This document shows, in pieces, positions 38,507-47,865 of a DNA stretch of 64,000 nucleotides. A program made the translations under genes and the position numbers. The DNA comes from Gammaproteobacteria bacterium (GTDB lineage Bacteria; Pseudomonadota; Gammaproteobacteria; Steroidobacterales; Woeseiaceae). Numbering within the stretch: the first letter of the stretch is position 1; the number at the start of each line of letters is the position of its first letter. The notes below the pieces were generated by a model. That model saw only the letters and a list, made by a program, of their open reading frames with translations. It was not told the DNA's origin and did no database searches. The stretch is taken from NCBI GenBank assembly GCA_029884455.1, contig JAOUHU010000012.1, positions 1 to 64,000 of the forward strand. Reading direction: 5' to 3'.

Positions 38507-40789
38507 ATGAGCACTGACATGCACATGCCCAAGTTAGCTTATCTCCTTGCAGCTCTGGCTGCAGCAGCCGTCAATTCTGCAGGCGCGCAGGATGTCAACG
38601 TCTTGTTGCCGGACGCTGAGGGCAAAGAAATTGTGACCAGCACCTGTGGTAACTGTCATTCACTCGGGCTTGTTATTGCCACCGGTCGATCCGCTGACGA
38701 TTGGTCGCAAACGATCGACAGAATGCGCGGACTCGGCGCCTACATCGCGGGTGACGACGGCACGACCATTCAACGCTACCTTGCCGAACATTTTCCGCCG
38801 CGACAGGACCCGATGGATTTTGCAACTGTGATGGCCGGTACCCCGGTGGGCGGCGAACCGAAGTATGCGCGGCCGAACGGCGCATCGCAGTGGCCCGGTT
38901 ACGGTGGCGGACCCCTGAACCAGAATTTTTCGCCACTGACCCAGATCAACCCGGATAATGTCGGCGGTCTGGAGCTCGCCTGGGCGTATCGTTACGGCAC
39001 CGGTGAGCATGACATGGGCGACCAGGGCATCGACTATCGCTTTGAAGTGACGCCCCTGCTGATAGGCGATGTCATGTACTTTTCCACGCCAGCTTCCCCG
39101 GCAGCTGCGGGCGTGCGCGCAACGATTACCGCATTGAAACCCGAAACCGGCGAGCTGGTCTGGAAGTTCGAATCCCCCTACAACATACACGGCCGGGGTA
39201 TTGCATATTGGCCCGGCGACCAGGAAACCGCTCCGCGCATAATATTTGCGACCGCCGGCGGCTACATCATGGCCGTGGACGTCACCACGGGTGCACTGGC
39301 ACCAGGGTTCGGTCGCGACGGCGTGATCGATGCCTATGTCGGGGTCGCGTCCGAGATCGTGGGAGAGAGTCGCCGCGACCAGTACACCGTGCCGAATCCG
39401 GTGACCATTTTCGGTGACCTGTTCATTGCCGGGGCCCGCCCCGGCGAGGCCGGTCCGCCCGGCCCGCGCGGCGACGTGCGTGCCTTCAGCGCGCGCGACG
39501 GGCGTCTCGCATGGACTTTCCACACGGCACCGCAGCCAGGAGAGCCGCACGCCGACCTGGTACCCGACCCGGCAGAAAACTACGACGTGACTGGCGCCAA
39601 TGTATGGACCACGATGACGCTGGACCCGGTCAATGGCATCGTGTACGCGCCGCTCGGTGATCTCAATGCGCGCAACCGCGGTCCGGAACTCTTTTCCGGC
39701 AGCATCGTCGCACTGAAAGCCACCACGGGTGAGCTGATGTGGTATCAGCAAATCACGCACAAGGACATGTGGGACTGGGACGCGCCGACGCCAGCGGTGC
39801 TCATGGACCTCGAGCGTGACGGCAACGCAGTACCTGCCCTCTTGTTGACCGGCAAGCACGGCCTCGTGTTCCTGTTCAATCGCCTGACCGGTGAATCGCT
39901 GAATGGCCTGGAAGAACGTCCAACCCCTCGCAGCAACATTCCGGGAGTGGAGCCGTGGCCGAGCCAACCGTTCCCTGCAGCGCCCGAACCGGTCGCGCGC
40001 AACAGCATGACCCGCGACGAAATTCCGGACATGGTGCCCGGCATGAAAGAGCATTGCCAGGCGATCTGGGACGAGTACAAGCCGCTGACGCCAGGACTTT
40101 ATGCGTTGCCGCTCAGCGATCGCGCCGTTGTATCCGGGCCGGGGGCCACAGGCGGTCCCAACTGGGGTGGCGGGTCCTACAACTCCGCGATGGGTTACTT
40201 TTTCATCAACACGCAGAATCAGCTGCGCTTCAGTCTGCCAACCACGTCGCCCGGCGAATTCGTCACCCGGTCACGGATTCCGGACAATGCGCGGCCATTG
40301 GACGCAGCGCCCGGGGCAATGGCGCAACCGACGCGCGGATCCGGCGGCGGGCAACGATTTTCCTTCAGCTTCGACTACGAGGGCGATCGCCTGCCGTGTG
40401 TAGCAGGCCCATGGGGTGAACTGGTCGCCGTCGACGTGCGCAAGCTGGAAATTGCGTGGCGAGTCCCCTTGGGCTTCCGCGAGGATCTTGGCGACATTGC
40501 AAGGAACATGGGTACTCGCAATCTTGGTGGCAACCTGGCGACTGCCTCGGGCCTTGTGTTTATCGCGGCGACCAACGATCGGCGTTTCAGGGCCTTTGAT
40601 GCACGTAACGGCGATGTATTGTGGGAGGCTGAGTTGCCTGCCGGTGGTCATGCAACGCCAATTAGCTACCAGGGAAGTGACGGCAGGCAATACGTAGTTA
40701 TTGCCGCCGGGGGCGGCACGTCGATAGGGCGGGCGCCCGAAGCACCAAGAATGTCCGACAGTGTCGTGGCTTTCAGATTACCGGATTGA
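38507..40789 (+). CDS. PQQ-dependent dehydrogenase with N-terminal cytochrome c domain
   Basis: A 760-residue paralogue of the upstream quinoprotein. The ATG at 38507 gives a signal peptide ending near SAGA. The CxxCH motif is at residues 47-51 (CGNCH), then a cytochrome c-like domain and the propeller from about residue 120 with the same blocks (WPGYGGGPLNQNFSPL, GRGIAYWPGDQ, PGEAGPPGPRGD, TGESLNG). This gives an intramolecular electron path from PQQ to heme. The tandem pair suggests duplication, with one copy gaining or losing the cytochrome. It is 55 nt from the ThuA-like gene. Confidence 0.92.
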   Translation: MSTDMHMPKLAYLLAALAAAAVNSAGAQDVNVLLPDAEGKEIVTSTCGNCHSLGLVIATGRSADDWSQTIDRMRGLGAYIAGDDGTTIQRYLAEHFPPRQDPMDFATVMAGTPVGGEPKYARPNGASQWPGYGGGPLNQNFSPLTQINPDNVGGLELAWAYRYGTGEHDMGDQGIDYRFEVTPLLIGDVMYFSTPASPAAAGVRATITALKPETGELVWKFESPYNIHGRGIAYWPGDQETAPRIIFATAGGYIMAVDVTTGALAPGFGRDGVIDAYVGVASEIVGESRRDQYTVPNPVTIFGDLFIAGARPGEAGPPGPRGDVRAFSARDGRLAWTFHTAPQPGEPHADLVPDPAENYDVTGANVWTTMTLDPVNGIVYAPLGDLNARNRGPELFSGSIVALKATTGELMWYQQITHKDMWDWDAPTPAVLMDLERDGNAVPALLLTGKHGLVFLFNRLTGESLNGLEERPTPRSNIPGVEPWPSQPFPAAPEPVARNSMTRDEIPDMVPGMKEHCQAIWDEYKPLTPGLYALPLSDRAVVSGPGATGGPNWGGGSYNSAMGYFFINTQNQLRFSLPTTSPGEFVTRSRIPDNARPLDAAPGAMAQPTRGSGGGQRFSFSFDYEGDRLPCVAGPWGELVAVDVRKLEIAWRVPLGFREDLGDIARNMGTRNLGGNLATASGLVFIAATNDRRFRAFDARNGDVLWEAELPAGGHATPISYQGSDGRQYVVIAAGGGTSIGRAPEAPRMSDSVVAFRLPD

Positions 40790-40844
40790 TAAACAATCAG
40801 ATGCCCGGCTGGTTTCCAGGCCGGCGAGCAGAAGGAGAATGACG

Positions 40845-41711
40845 ATGAAACTGATGCACATGCTGGCGATGGGCCTGGCAATCACGCCGCTGTTGATTCC
40901 AATAGCTCAGGCACAGAATCAGGGCGGCGACCCCTGGCCGGACATGAAGAAGTTGCTGGTCATTGCTGATGTCCAGACCGGCTTTCATCACGACTCCATC
41001 AATCACGCGATGGGTGTGATCGAGCAACTCGGCAGAGAGTCCGGGGCTTGGGTAACGATCCTGCGCACGGATTCACAATTGATCACCAAAGAAGAAATCC
41101 TGGGCCAGGGCAGTCGCTATAGCGGCCGGCGCGTCAACGCCAGAAACCTGAACTACTTTGACGGAGTTTTCGTTCTTGCCAGCGGCGAAGGCACTCTGAA
41201 CGAAGAACAGAAGAGCGCACTGTTGTCCTTTGTCCACGACGATGGCAAGGCAATCATTCTGGGTCATGCCGCCAGCGTGGCCTGGTATGACTGGCAGGAC
41301 TACCTCGACATGATTGGCTCATTCATGGCCAGTGAATACCGGACCGGCGAATTTCAGTTCATACGCGAGTCGTCCACATTCCCGGGTGCGAATGCGTTTG
41401 CCGAGCATTTCGTGCTCAACGACCAGCCCGCCGTTTGGCTGGATCATTTCAGCAGCGACGATGCCGAGGTGATTTTGCGCATGGATCCCGCCGGGATGAC
41501 GGAGGAACAACTGGCAACGCGCGCGGACCATGATTTCCCAGAAGTGTTTGCCAAGTATTATGGCAAGGGTCGCGTGTTCAATAATGCCATCGGCCATCGC
41601 GAAGAAGTCTGGGATGATCCCCGTTTTCGCGAGCTCATGACCGAGGGCATCAAGTGGGCACTCGGTGTTACTCAATATGATCTGACATACCCGAACAAGC
41701 ACGAGCAATAA
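40845..41711 (+). CDS. Exported ThuA-like (trehalose utilisation) protein
   Basis: A 288-residue protein of the ThuA/GATase1-like family. The ATG at 40845 sits 7 nt after GAAGGAG and gives a signal peptide (MLAMGLAITPLLIPIAQA). The core has KKLLVIADVQTGFHHDSI, VFVLASGEGT and a WYDWQDYL segment. ThuA proteins participate in the catabolism of 3-keto disaccharides, in line with the DUF1080 proteins. It is last in the cluster. Confidence 0.85.
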   Translation: MKLMHMLAMGLAITPLLIPIAQAQNQGGDPWPDMKKLLVIADVQTGFHHDSINHAMGVIEQLGRESGAWVTILRTDSQLITKEEILGQGSRYSGRRVNARNLNYFDGVFVLASGEGTLNEEQKSALLSFVHDDGKAIILGHAASVAWYDWQDYLDMIGSFMASEYRTGEFQFIRESSTFPGANAFAEHFVLNDQPAVWLDHFSSDDAEVILRMDPAGMTEEQLATRADHDFPEVFAKYYGKGRVFNNAIGHREEVWDDPRFRELMTEGIKWALGVTQYDLTYPNKHEQ

Positions 41712-41732
41712 GAGCTTATTGATTTGCACTGA

Positions 41733-41862
41733 AGTTTGACCCAGGAACGCCTATTACTTGCATCGAGAACTGACCCGCCTGCCACAGGCTCAATTCTTTA
41801 ATAGCCTGCCATCCCCAGTACCTGAGTCGGGTCATTTGTAAGATGCAATAAGTGGGTCAACT
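41733..41862. repeat. Possible remnant of a small mobile element
   Basis: A non-coding stretch with two facing motif pairs: AGTTTGACCC (41733-41742) against GGGTCAACT (41854-41862), and an internal ACTGACCCG against CGGGTCA pair. The pairs are imperfect and resemble the ends of IS21/MITE-like elements, but no transposase is present. It lies just before a Sel1-like gene that seems truncated at its 5' end. Confidence 0.3.
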
Positions 41863-41880
41863 CAGCATGCAAATCAACAA

Positions 41881-42255
41881 ATGCACTTCTACGACGACCT
41901 CTCCCAGGGTGCAGTGGGTGATCGCGCAGACGCGTGGGCCGCTGTTATGAGCGGGACACCAGGCTCATCCGCAACGGCATTCTGGTTGTTCTTACCCTTG
42001 GCGGAGCAGGGATATGGGGACGCCCAGTTTATTGTTGGCACCTATTTCAGCAACGGCATAGCCGGAGTCGTTCCGCAGGACCGTGAGCAGGCCTACCTGT
42101 GGTACGCCCTCGCTGCCGAGCATTTCGAAGACGAGTACTGGCGCAAGACGGCGGCGAGAAACAGAGACCTCGTGGCCGCGAAAATGACCGACGAGCAGGT
42201 TGCGGAGGCACGGAGACTGGCGCGTGAATGGAAGCCCGAACCCGCAAAACCCTAG
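41881..42255 (+). CDS. Sel1-like repeat protein, apparently N-terminally truncated
   Basis: A 124-residue fragment with one clear Sel1/TPR-like repeat (LAEQGYGDAQFIVGTYFSNGIAGVVPQDREQAYLWYALAAE) presented here only by its ends: LAEQGYGDAQ to YALAAE. The tail RDLVAAKMTDEQVAEARRLA is the usual end of larger Sel1 proteins. No signal peptide or ribosome site is visible at the ATG, whereas family members normally begin with a signal and several repeats. It may be a decayed gene whose first part was lost with the adjacent possible mobile-element remnant. Confidence 0.55.
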   Translation: MHFYDDLSQGAVGDRADAWAAVMSGTPGSSATAFWLFLPLAEQGYGDAQFIVGTYFSNGIAGVVPQDREQAYLWYALAAEHFEDEYWRKTAARNRDLVAAKMTDEQVAEARRLAREWKPEPAKP

Positions 42256-42455
42256 CGGCACCTGACTGGCGCGACCATCGCCTGGCCCGGCGCCTGCAAT
42301 GCGCTAGGTAGAAATCCTGATGGCGCACCAGGCGCGTCGGTTCAATATCTATTATGAGGGTCCACCGGTCGCGACGGCGTAAAGGGGGATGTCTCACATT
42401 TGGCGCAGCCTCCGTCGTGGCGCTCCGATCGGTGGGCCTGAAGGAGGGTTTCTGC

Positions 42456-43007
42456 ATGTCGAATGCAGCTCAACATCGCGTTGTTTCCCTGCTCTTGCCC
42501 CTTGTCCTGGTATTCATGCCGTGGACGAGTATCCACGCAGAAGGCGTTACCTGGGATTTCAGTGCAAACAGCAAATTCAGCGACATCATGTTCGGTGAAA
42601 CAGCGGATCCGATTGTCTACACCGAGGACAAAACGCCAGCGTACGTTCTGACTCGTTTCGTCATTGAGGGTGAGTCGGCGGATGATTGGATCGAGGCTTT
42701 TGAAGTTCTCGATACGCTCCGGAAGAGCTCTCCGAAAACACTGGAAGGTTGGTACGAGCAATTTCGGGAGCAGGGCGAGCAGAACTGTCCTGGCGGTGAG
42801 TGGCATGTCATCGCTCAATCGGACAATTCGCTGACCTTTGAACGGCGCACGTCGGATTGCGAGCCCTTTGAGGGTCAGCATGCGCTGTATCGGGTCCTGT
42901 ACGGGAAAAAGGAGATCTTTACGCTGATAGCAACGCGCAAAGGTGCTATGGACGAAGCAACTCGCTCCGACTGGCTGGATGTGCTCGAGTCAGCGGTTAT
43001 TCGGTGA
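42456..43007 (+). CDS. Exported hypothetical protein, first of a three-gene operon
   Basis: A 183-residue secreted or periplasmic protein of unrecognised family. The ATG at 42456 follows AAGGAGG at a good distance and gives a signal peptide (VVSLLLPLVLVFMPWTSIHAEG). The longer frame from 42354 lacks support. The mature protein has two Cys (about 115 and 140) that could pair. It overlaps the next gene (GTGA). Confidence 0.7.
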   Translation: MSNAAQHRVVSLLLPLVLVFMPWTSIHAEGVTWDFSANSKFSDIMFGETADPIVYTEDKTPAYVLTRFVIEGESADDWIEAFEVLDTLRKSSPKTLEGWYEQFREQGEQNCPGGEWHVIAQSDNSLTFERRTSDCEPFEGQHALYRVLYGKKEIFTLIATRKGAMDEATRSDWLDVLESAVIR

Positions 43008-43561
43008 GGCCGGTGCAAGACGCTGTGAACCTGGCGTCTGTTTTGGCTCGCATATCGCTGGCCGTGCTGTGTTTCGGGGCGCTGATGCCGGTTCCTGCGG
43101 AGGAGTCGCCAAGCGGAATCGAGGAGCTTGCTGCAGAACTCCGCGGCCGCCCCGGACTGGAGGTTGAGATCGTCCCGGGATTGCCGTCGGGTTTCCAGGG
43201 TCCCATAAATGTGATCGGCCGCTACGATCGGGTCAAAGACAAGTGGGAGCGCTTCGACGCAGCACAGCATTACGGGGAAATCACAGCGGAGACTATCGAA
43301 TTTCTCGGCCATCAGTTCGGTGAAGAGGGGTTCGTGCTCGTGCATTATCGGAACATTACTGACCGGGAAGTTGTCACCTGTGCCAGTATCACGACGGACC
43401 GCCGCATGGTTCTGTACATCATGGATGACGAGGCATTTTCCGATGGCATGGTACTTACAGTCGGCATCGGACCGGAGATGATGCGCTATCTGCTCGAGCG
43501 TCAGGAGAACAGTGCATCGAGGGCAGACCGGGCGCCGCGAATTGATCAAGGTTCCCGATGA
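43004..43561 (+). CDS. Exported hypothetical protein, second of the operon
   Basis: A 185-residue protein of unrecognised family starting at GTG (overlap GTGA with the previous stop). It has a signal-like N-terminus (LARISLAVLCFGALMPVPAEE). No enzyme motif is visible. Its start and stop both overlap neighbours, so the three genes form one tightly coupled unit. Confidence 0.65.
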   Translation: MRPVQDAVNLASVLARISLAVLCFGALMPVPAEESPSGIEELAAELRGRPGLEVEIVPGLPSGFQGPINVIGRYDRVKDKWERFDAAQHYGEITAETIEFLGHQFGEEGFVLVHYRNITDREVVTCASITTDRRMVLYIMDDEAFSDGMVLTVGIGPEMMRYLLERQENSASRADRAPRIDQGSR

Positions 43562-44298
43562 TCCGGCGCCTGTCAATTCGTCAGGCGGTCAGTATGGTTA
43601 CCATTGCACTCTTACTGCAGGCGTGTGTGACGATCACGCGTCCGGAAACTGGCAAGCCACTCCCTGTCAATGATGGCTTCGGCATCGTCGTCGGCCGGAT
43701 TCGAATGCTTGATCAAAGAGAAGAACAGTATCCATGGGATACCGACTGGGTCATGGGCCGCTCGTCAAGTCTGATCCAGGCGCGGCCACCGCCCTTGAAG
43801 CGCCCATTACTGGCTGTCCTGGCTGTGGACTCGAACGAGCGAAATATCGCACCGGCACCCGATGCTGACGGCTGGTTTTGCTGGGAATTACCGGCGGGCA
43901 GGTACCTGCTGTATGTCAGCGACAATATGTACGGTGGCGAGGGCAGTGAGGCAGGACTTGCGACACCTGCATCGATGCGGGTTCTGGCGGCATTCATGGT
44001 TAGCGATGCCGCGCTACCTCACTACATTGGTGAGCTTCTCGTTGAGATAAAAGCCGACTGGCTGATCGGCGATGAATTCGCCTCCTATTCCGTGACCGGC
44101 CTGTTCGTTCAATCCGCCCCGGTAGATGCACAGCGTTGGCTATCCCGGCGTTACCCGGGAAGTAGTCTCGATATCAATACGCAAAGATTTGTCGTCGCAG
44201 CATCGCTGGACGATGTGCTCGTTGATTATTCGAAAGCGCGCACCATCCGCATCCTGGAAAGCCTTGGAATTCGCGATCCACGAGCAGGTCTGCCGTGA
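43558..44298 (+). CDS. Hypothetical lipoprotein, third of the operon
   Basis: A 246-residue probable lipoprotein: the TIALLLQAC lipobox puts the modified Cys at residue 23. The start overlaps the previous stop (ATGA). The body contains a LPAGRYLLYVSDN stretch like carboxypeptidase-regulatory or Ig-type beta folds. Family not recognised. Coupling with the two preceding exported proteins suggests a shared envelope role. Confidence 0.7.
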   Translation: MIRRLSIRQAVSMVTIALLLQACVTITRPETGKPLPVNDGFGIVVGRIRMLDQREEQYPWDTDWVMGRSSSLIQARPPPLKRPLLAVLAVDSNERNIAPAPDADGWFCWELPAGRYLLYVSDNMYGGEGSEAGLATPASMRVLAAFMVSDAALPHYIGELLVEIKADWLIGDEFASYSVTGLFVQSAPVDAQRWLSRRYPGSSLDINTQRFVVAASLDDVLVDYSKARTIRILESLGIRDPRAGLP

Positions 44299-44426
44299 TT
44301 TGTAGCGCCTGGCAGCAAACCTCTCGGCAGTAGAATTATCGATGCCGCGATGTTGCGGGGCGACTATTTCTCTTTTCGCCTTCGTAGAAGTACGAGGGCC
44401 AGGCTGATAAACCATATCTGGTAGGC

Positions 44427-44981
44427 TTACCAGTAAATACGCTCCTCGACGCCAACCCAGGGGGTAGAGAGGCCTGCTTCGATGCGAGGAATGTCTGTCG
44501 CGCTCCATGCACCGAATATCAGCATCACCGCGACGGTGGCAATTGTATAGAGTCGAAAAGCTCGCCACAGTGCGATCGCTGCGCATCCCATTGCAGCAAG
44601 CAGAATGAGCATTTCCACCGCACCTTCGATCAAATGCAGTGCTCCGGCTATTCCCTGTTCGAAGCCCCGGGGATACATGGCAACAAACGGGCCGGTCGTG
44701 ATCGCGATGCTGCCAAAGAGGACCAGTAAACCGGCCGCAATCCGCAAATTTCTCCAGCCAAAGGCCGCGCGCCATACACCCACGCCAAACGCAATGAACA
44801 GCAGGTAGGTCGGAACGAGCAATATCGAGAAGAGTGCTTGCGTGGGAGCGCCAATGGCGCCCAGCTCACTGATGGTCTGATCCTTGAAGCTGTAGTCCGA
44901 CCATTGCATTCCGGCAAGCAAGTCGGAAGCAGCATACAAGACAGGCGAAAGTACACCGCAAACCAGCAAAGCGTGTGTCAA
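44427..44981 (-). CDS. DUF998-family membrane protein
   Basis: A membrane protein of the DUF998 type with about six helices (PVLYAASDLLAG, FSILLVPTYLLFIAFGVG, MLILLAAMGCAAIALW and others). The typical QTISELGA motif follows the first helix. The frame is open to 45242, but the first 87 codons are hydrophilic, Cys-rich and overlap the upstream gene. A TTG at 44981, 18 nt after the upstream stop, gives 184 aa, close to family length; its ribosome site is weak. Function unknown. Confidence 0.65.
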   Translation of the reverse strand: MTHALLVCGVLSPVLYAASDLLAGMQWSDYSFKDQTISELGAIGAPTQALFSILLVPTYLLFIAFGVGVWRAAFGWRNLRIAAGLLVLFGSIAITTGPFVAMYPRGFEQGIAGALHLIEGAVEMLILLAAMGCAAIALWRAFRLYTIATVAVMLIFGAWSATDIPRIEAGLSTPWVGVEERIYW

Positions 44982-44998
44982 AGTGGATTGATTGTCGT

Positions 44999-45313
44999 TT
45001 ACTCGGATACCAGCGTAACCCTGAAGCTCTCTGGAACTGACGGTAAGGACGACCTTGCGTACGACTTGCCTATGACACTCTTGACCGCGAACAGGAAGCC
45101 CAGCGCAATGGCTGCAAACCACAGGACTCGCAGAAGATACCAAGCTGCAACGAGCAACAGAACATGCCCCTCGAAGGGGCTGCCGAAGGATACAAGACCA
45201 AGTACTACTGCCGCAGCCAGCAAGTTCACCGGTATCAGCCACAGCAGGAACCGCCAGGCAATGCTCCAGGCAATCTTGATTGCTCCGCCCCAGGTCAGGC
45301 TTATTTCCCTCAT
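44999..45313 (-). CDS. Small hypothetical membrane protein
   Basis: A 104-residue protein with two to three hydrophobic segments (WRFLLWLIPVNLLAAAVVLGLV and LLLVAAWYLLRVLWFAAIALGFLF, shown here only as LLLVAAWYLLRV). It is just upstream of the DUF998 gene on the same strand. No family recognised. Confidence 0.55.
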   Translation of the reverse strand: MREISLTWGGAIKIAWSIAWRFLLWLIPVNLLAAAVVLGLVSFGSPFEGHVLLLVAAWYLLRVLWFAAIALGFLFAVKSVIGKSYARSSLPSVPESFRVTLVSE

Positions 45314-45574
45314 CGTCAGAACTCCGAATGACCTGTCAATAGGCCCGGCATTCGTCCGAATCTATGCTATCTAGTTCGACTTTGTGCTTGCGTCAGCGAA
45401 TCGTCAAGTAGCAGATATACGTAACCCCGGACACAAAATCCTTGTGCTTGAGGTTCACTTCTGGCTAGAGAAATGCATCGGTAGCATTTCAAGCTGAGTA
45501 CATCGGTACGATTCCTGTCACCCATTCCAATTTATTGCGTGCTCGATAGTGGGCTCCCGCGTCGATGTTGTGCG

Positions 45575-46960
45575 TCACTCCTCTCTGTGATGCAAGAGTG
45601 TATAAAGCAGATTGTCTTGAAAGCTGAAATTTGCGGTTAAGGTTTGGTGTGACTCGCAAAGAAAGACGGAATGCGATAGCGCGAGCGGTTTGACATTTTC
45701 GAGCTCGCCAGGTCGAGGAAGGCCCATCAGCGAAGACCTGGTCACGACGGTGTCGCCAGGCTCGTTGATCAATGCCTTGTAATCCATGCCAGGTATCGGG
45801 TTGCGTATGTCCTGCGCACGTTCGTGGCCGTGATACATCTGCCCGTCACGCTCAATGACGAGCCGTGAGATGGTCGGTTCACAGTCCCCCCCGAATACAT
45901 AGGGGCGTGGCTCGTCAGGCCGCGCGGTTGCAGAGAGAGATTCGTGAAACAGTCGGCCGCGTTCGAGACTGCGGGCGAGAAACGCCTGTAGAACTTCTTT
46001 GTGCGCTTCGGCTGCCCGGCGGCTGCCGCTGTACCGTGCGATTCTGTTCGCCGCCTCGTCACTGAAAATCGACCAGCGTAGCTGGCGCCAGGTTTCGATA
46101 TCGTAAACGTCGAGTTCGATCGGTTCTCCGCGAAGATTGACGAGCCAATTTTGGCCCGGGTGCGGCATCAGCTGAGGCACGCCGGGGCAAGTTGCGACGA
46201 CCTCAACTGGAATGTGACGCAGACCAATCTCTTCTCCCCTGACATGGGACAGCACGGCCTGCATCGATCCAAGATTCGGTGTCCCGACAAGTAATAAGCG
46301 CCGGATTCGGCTGCTGCCACCGAGACTTGATACCACCGGCTGGGTAGTGAGCACGTCCTGTGTACCGTAACGGGCATAGTAACGAGCCAGGAGTCCCCCG
46401 TTCGAGTGCGCAAGGATGTCCACTTGCAAGCCCGGGTCATGGCGGATCTCTGCAATACCCTCGATGAATTCGTGCAGGCCGCGGGCGATCGCCACATTGC
46501 CGAGACGCCAGTCGTAGTCGTATATATAGTACGTCCGATCATATGAGTCTGGCGGATTTTGCAGTGATCCGAGACGATATCCTCCAATATTCTCGAGCGT
46601 GCGCAAAATCGCACCGTAAAAATCACGTCCTAATCCTTGAACGAAGAGGCCCGAAGGTTCCACATCGCCGACGACGGGTTCCAGAGTCCGTGGATCGATC
46701 TTGAGCTCGATGTCCCGATAGTTGTCAAATATCAGCGATAGATTGGATCCTGGCCAAATTTCCTCGCCTGTGGTCCTATGGCGGAGACGCGACCCGAAAG
46801 CCCCAGGTATCACGATAAGTACGGGTGTCGATTCGGGCGGTGCAACGTCTCGGTAGAGCTCCGCCAGCGGCGGAACGTGGCGCTGCTGCGCGCAACCCCC
46901 TACTGCCAGCATACCAAGCAACATTTCTCGTCTAGTTAGGCCTGATCGTTGGCTGTTCAT
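45575..46960 (-). CDS. Exported lipase/acyltransferase of the LCAT (lecithin-cholesterol acyltransferase) family
   Basis: A 461-residue alpha/beta hydrolase. The N-terminus combines LTRREMLLGM with a lipobox-like LAVGGC (Cys 23), i.e. a Tat-type or Sec lipoprotein signal. The VIVIPGAFGSRL oxyanion region, the nucleophile elbow AHSNGG (Ser near residue 184) and a late NEPGDTVV and SHS segment fit the Ser-Asp-His triad of LCAT-like phospholipases. It is isolated from other genes. Lipid substrate inferred from family. Confidence 0.82.
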   Translation of the reverse strand: MNSQRSGLTRREMLLGMLAVGGCAQQRHVPPLAELYRDVAPPESTPVLIVIPGAFGSRLRHRTTGEEIWPGSNLSLIFDNYRDIELKIDPRTLEPVVGDVEPSGLFVQGLGRDFYGAILRTLENIGGYRLGSLQNPPDSYDRTYYIYDYDWRLGNVAIARGLHEFIEGIAEIRHDPGLQVDILAHSNGGLLARYYARYGTQDVLTTQPVVSSLGGSSRIRRLLLVGTPNLGSMQAVLSHVRGEEIGLRHIPVEVVATCPGVPQLMPHPGQNWLVNLRGEPIELDVYDIETWRQLRWSIFSDEAANRIARYSGSRRAAEAHKEVLQAFLARSLERGRLFHESLSATARPDEPRPYVFGGDCEPTISRLVIERDGQMYHGHERAQDIRNPIPGMDYKALINEPGDTVVTRSSLMGLPRPGELENVKPLALSHSVFLCESHQTLTANFSFQDNLLYTLLHHREE

Positions 46961-47865
46961 AAGTACTTAGTGAACCGGAAAAAATTCCCGACTGTTTTTC
47001 ATATCACAAAGGACCGACTGGACGTATTTCGGGATGCGCGTATTTGAACAACAGGACGACACTTTTTAACCGACATAGCCTTAACCATCGATTTCAGCTG
47101 AGCTTAGCGCGATTTGCCGTTTTTCAGATCTGGTTCAATAGCAGAACAGCAACGTCCAAAGCTGACAACATACTCGGCTATTGGAAACAACTCAGTCGTA
47201 GTCCGAGCTTGATTGACCGCATCTGGCCGGATTCGGCCGCCCAGGCTGTATCTGCTACGATGACAGCTGATGATCCCCCGGCTGTAGGTCAGGACCAGCG
47301 GCATTGCGTCGGCTATAGCGCGATGGGAAGGGTCAGCCCTGCTTGCTGGATACTTCATTTATGTTTACGCGATCTGGCCCTGATTAGCCGCGCGACACGT
47401 GCCGGCAAGCCCATCGGGTCGAGCGCCTGCTAATCGAAGCCACCGAGCATCCGGAAGCAATTGGCCCTGCGGTGGTAAAGTCGTCATTTCAAAGGGAAGT
47501 TGCGCTGATTGCGCGGCAATTTGGGCAGCAACCGCCATGAGGCGGTCATTCGCCTGCGCCTGGACGAGAGGCTGGATTTGGCCGCAAGCGAGCATTCAGT
47601 CGTAAAGAAAACCAATCCTGCCATCGGCGCGTGCGCGCCCCAGGCAGTCGACGGCCAGTTCGAAACCTGGAAACTCCACGCTGTGACCGTTCGAAAATCC
47701 TGCAGAGTCGAGAGCTCGGCTGACGTAGGCTGCCCTTCGTTGGATCGAATAGCGCCAGCGTACCCGGGTTGATGCATGAGATCGGTGAATAGACCGCCTC
47801 GGCGATTTACGTCGACCCCAAGTATTGGCTAAGCGAACAATCAATGACTTAGGCCACCTTGTGTG
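46961..47865. other. Non-coding stretch, probably decayed DNA
   Basis: About 900 nt between the lipase gene and the palindrome with no convincing gene. Open frames on both strands (for example 47044-47433 plus, 47596-47868 minus) show no family motif, and the minus-strand frame runs through a stop into a second frame (47365-47595), which would suit a decayed gene. I could not identify its former product. Confidence 0.5.

Noticed and set aside
47044-47433. A 129-codon plus-strand frame in the non-coding stretch
   Set aside because: No family resemblance, no good ribosome site and biased composition; likely chance.
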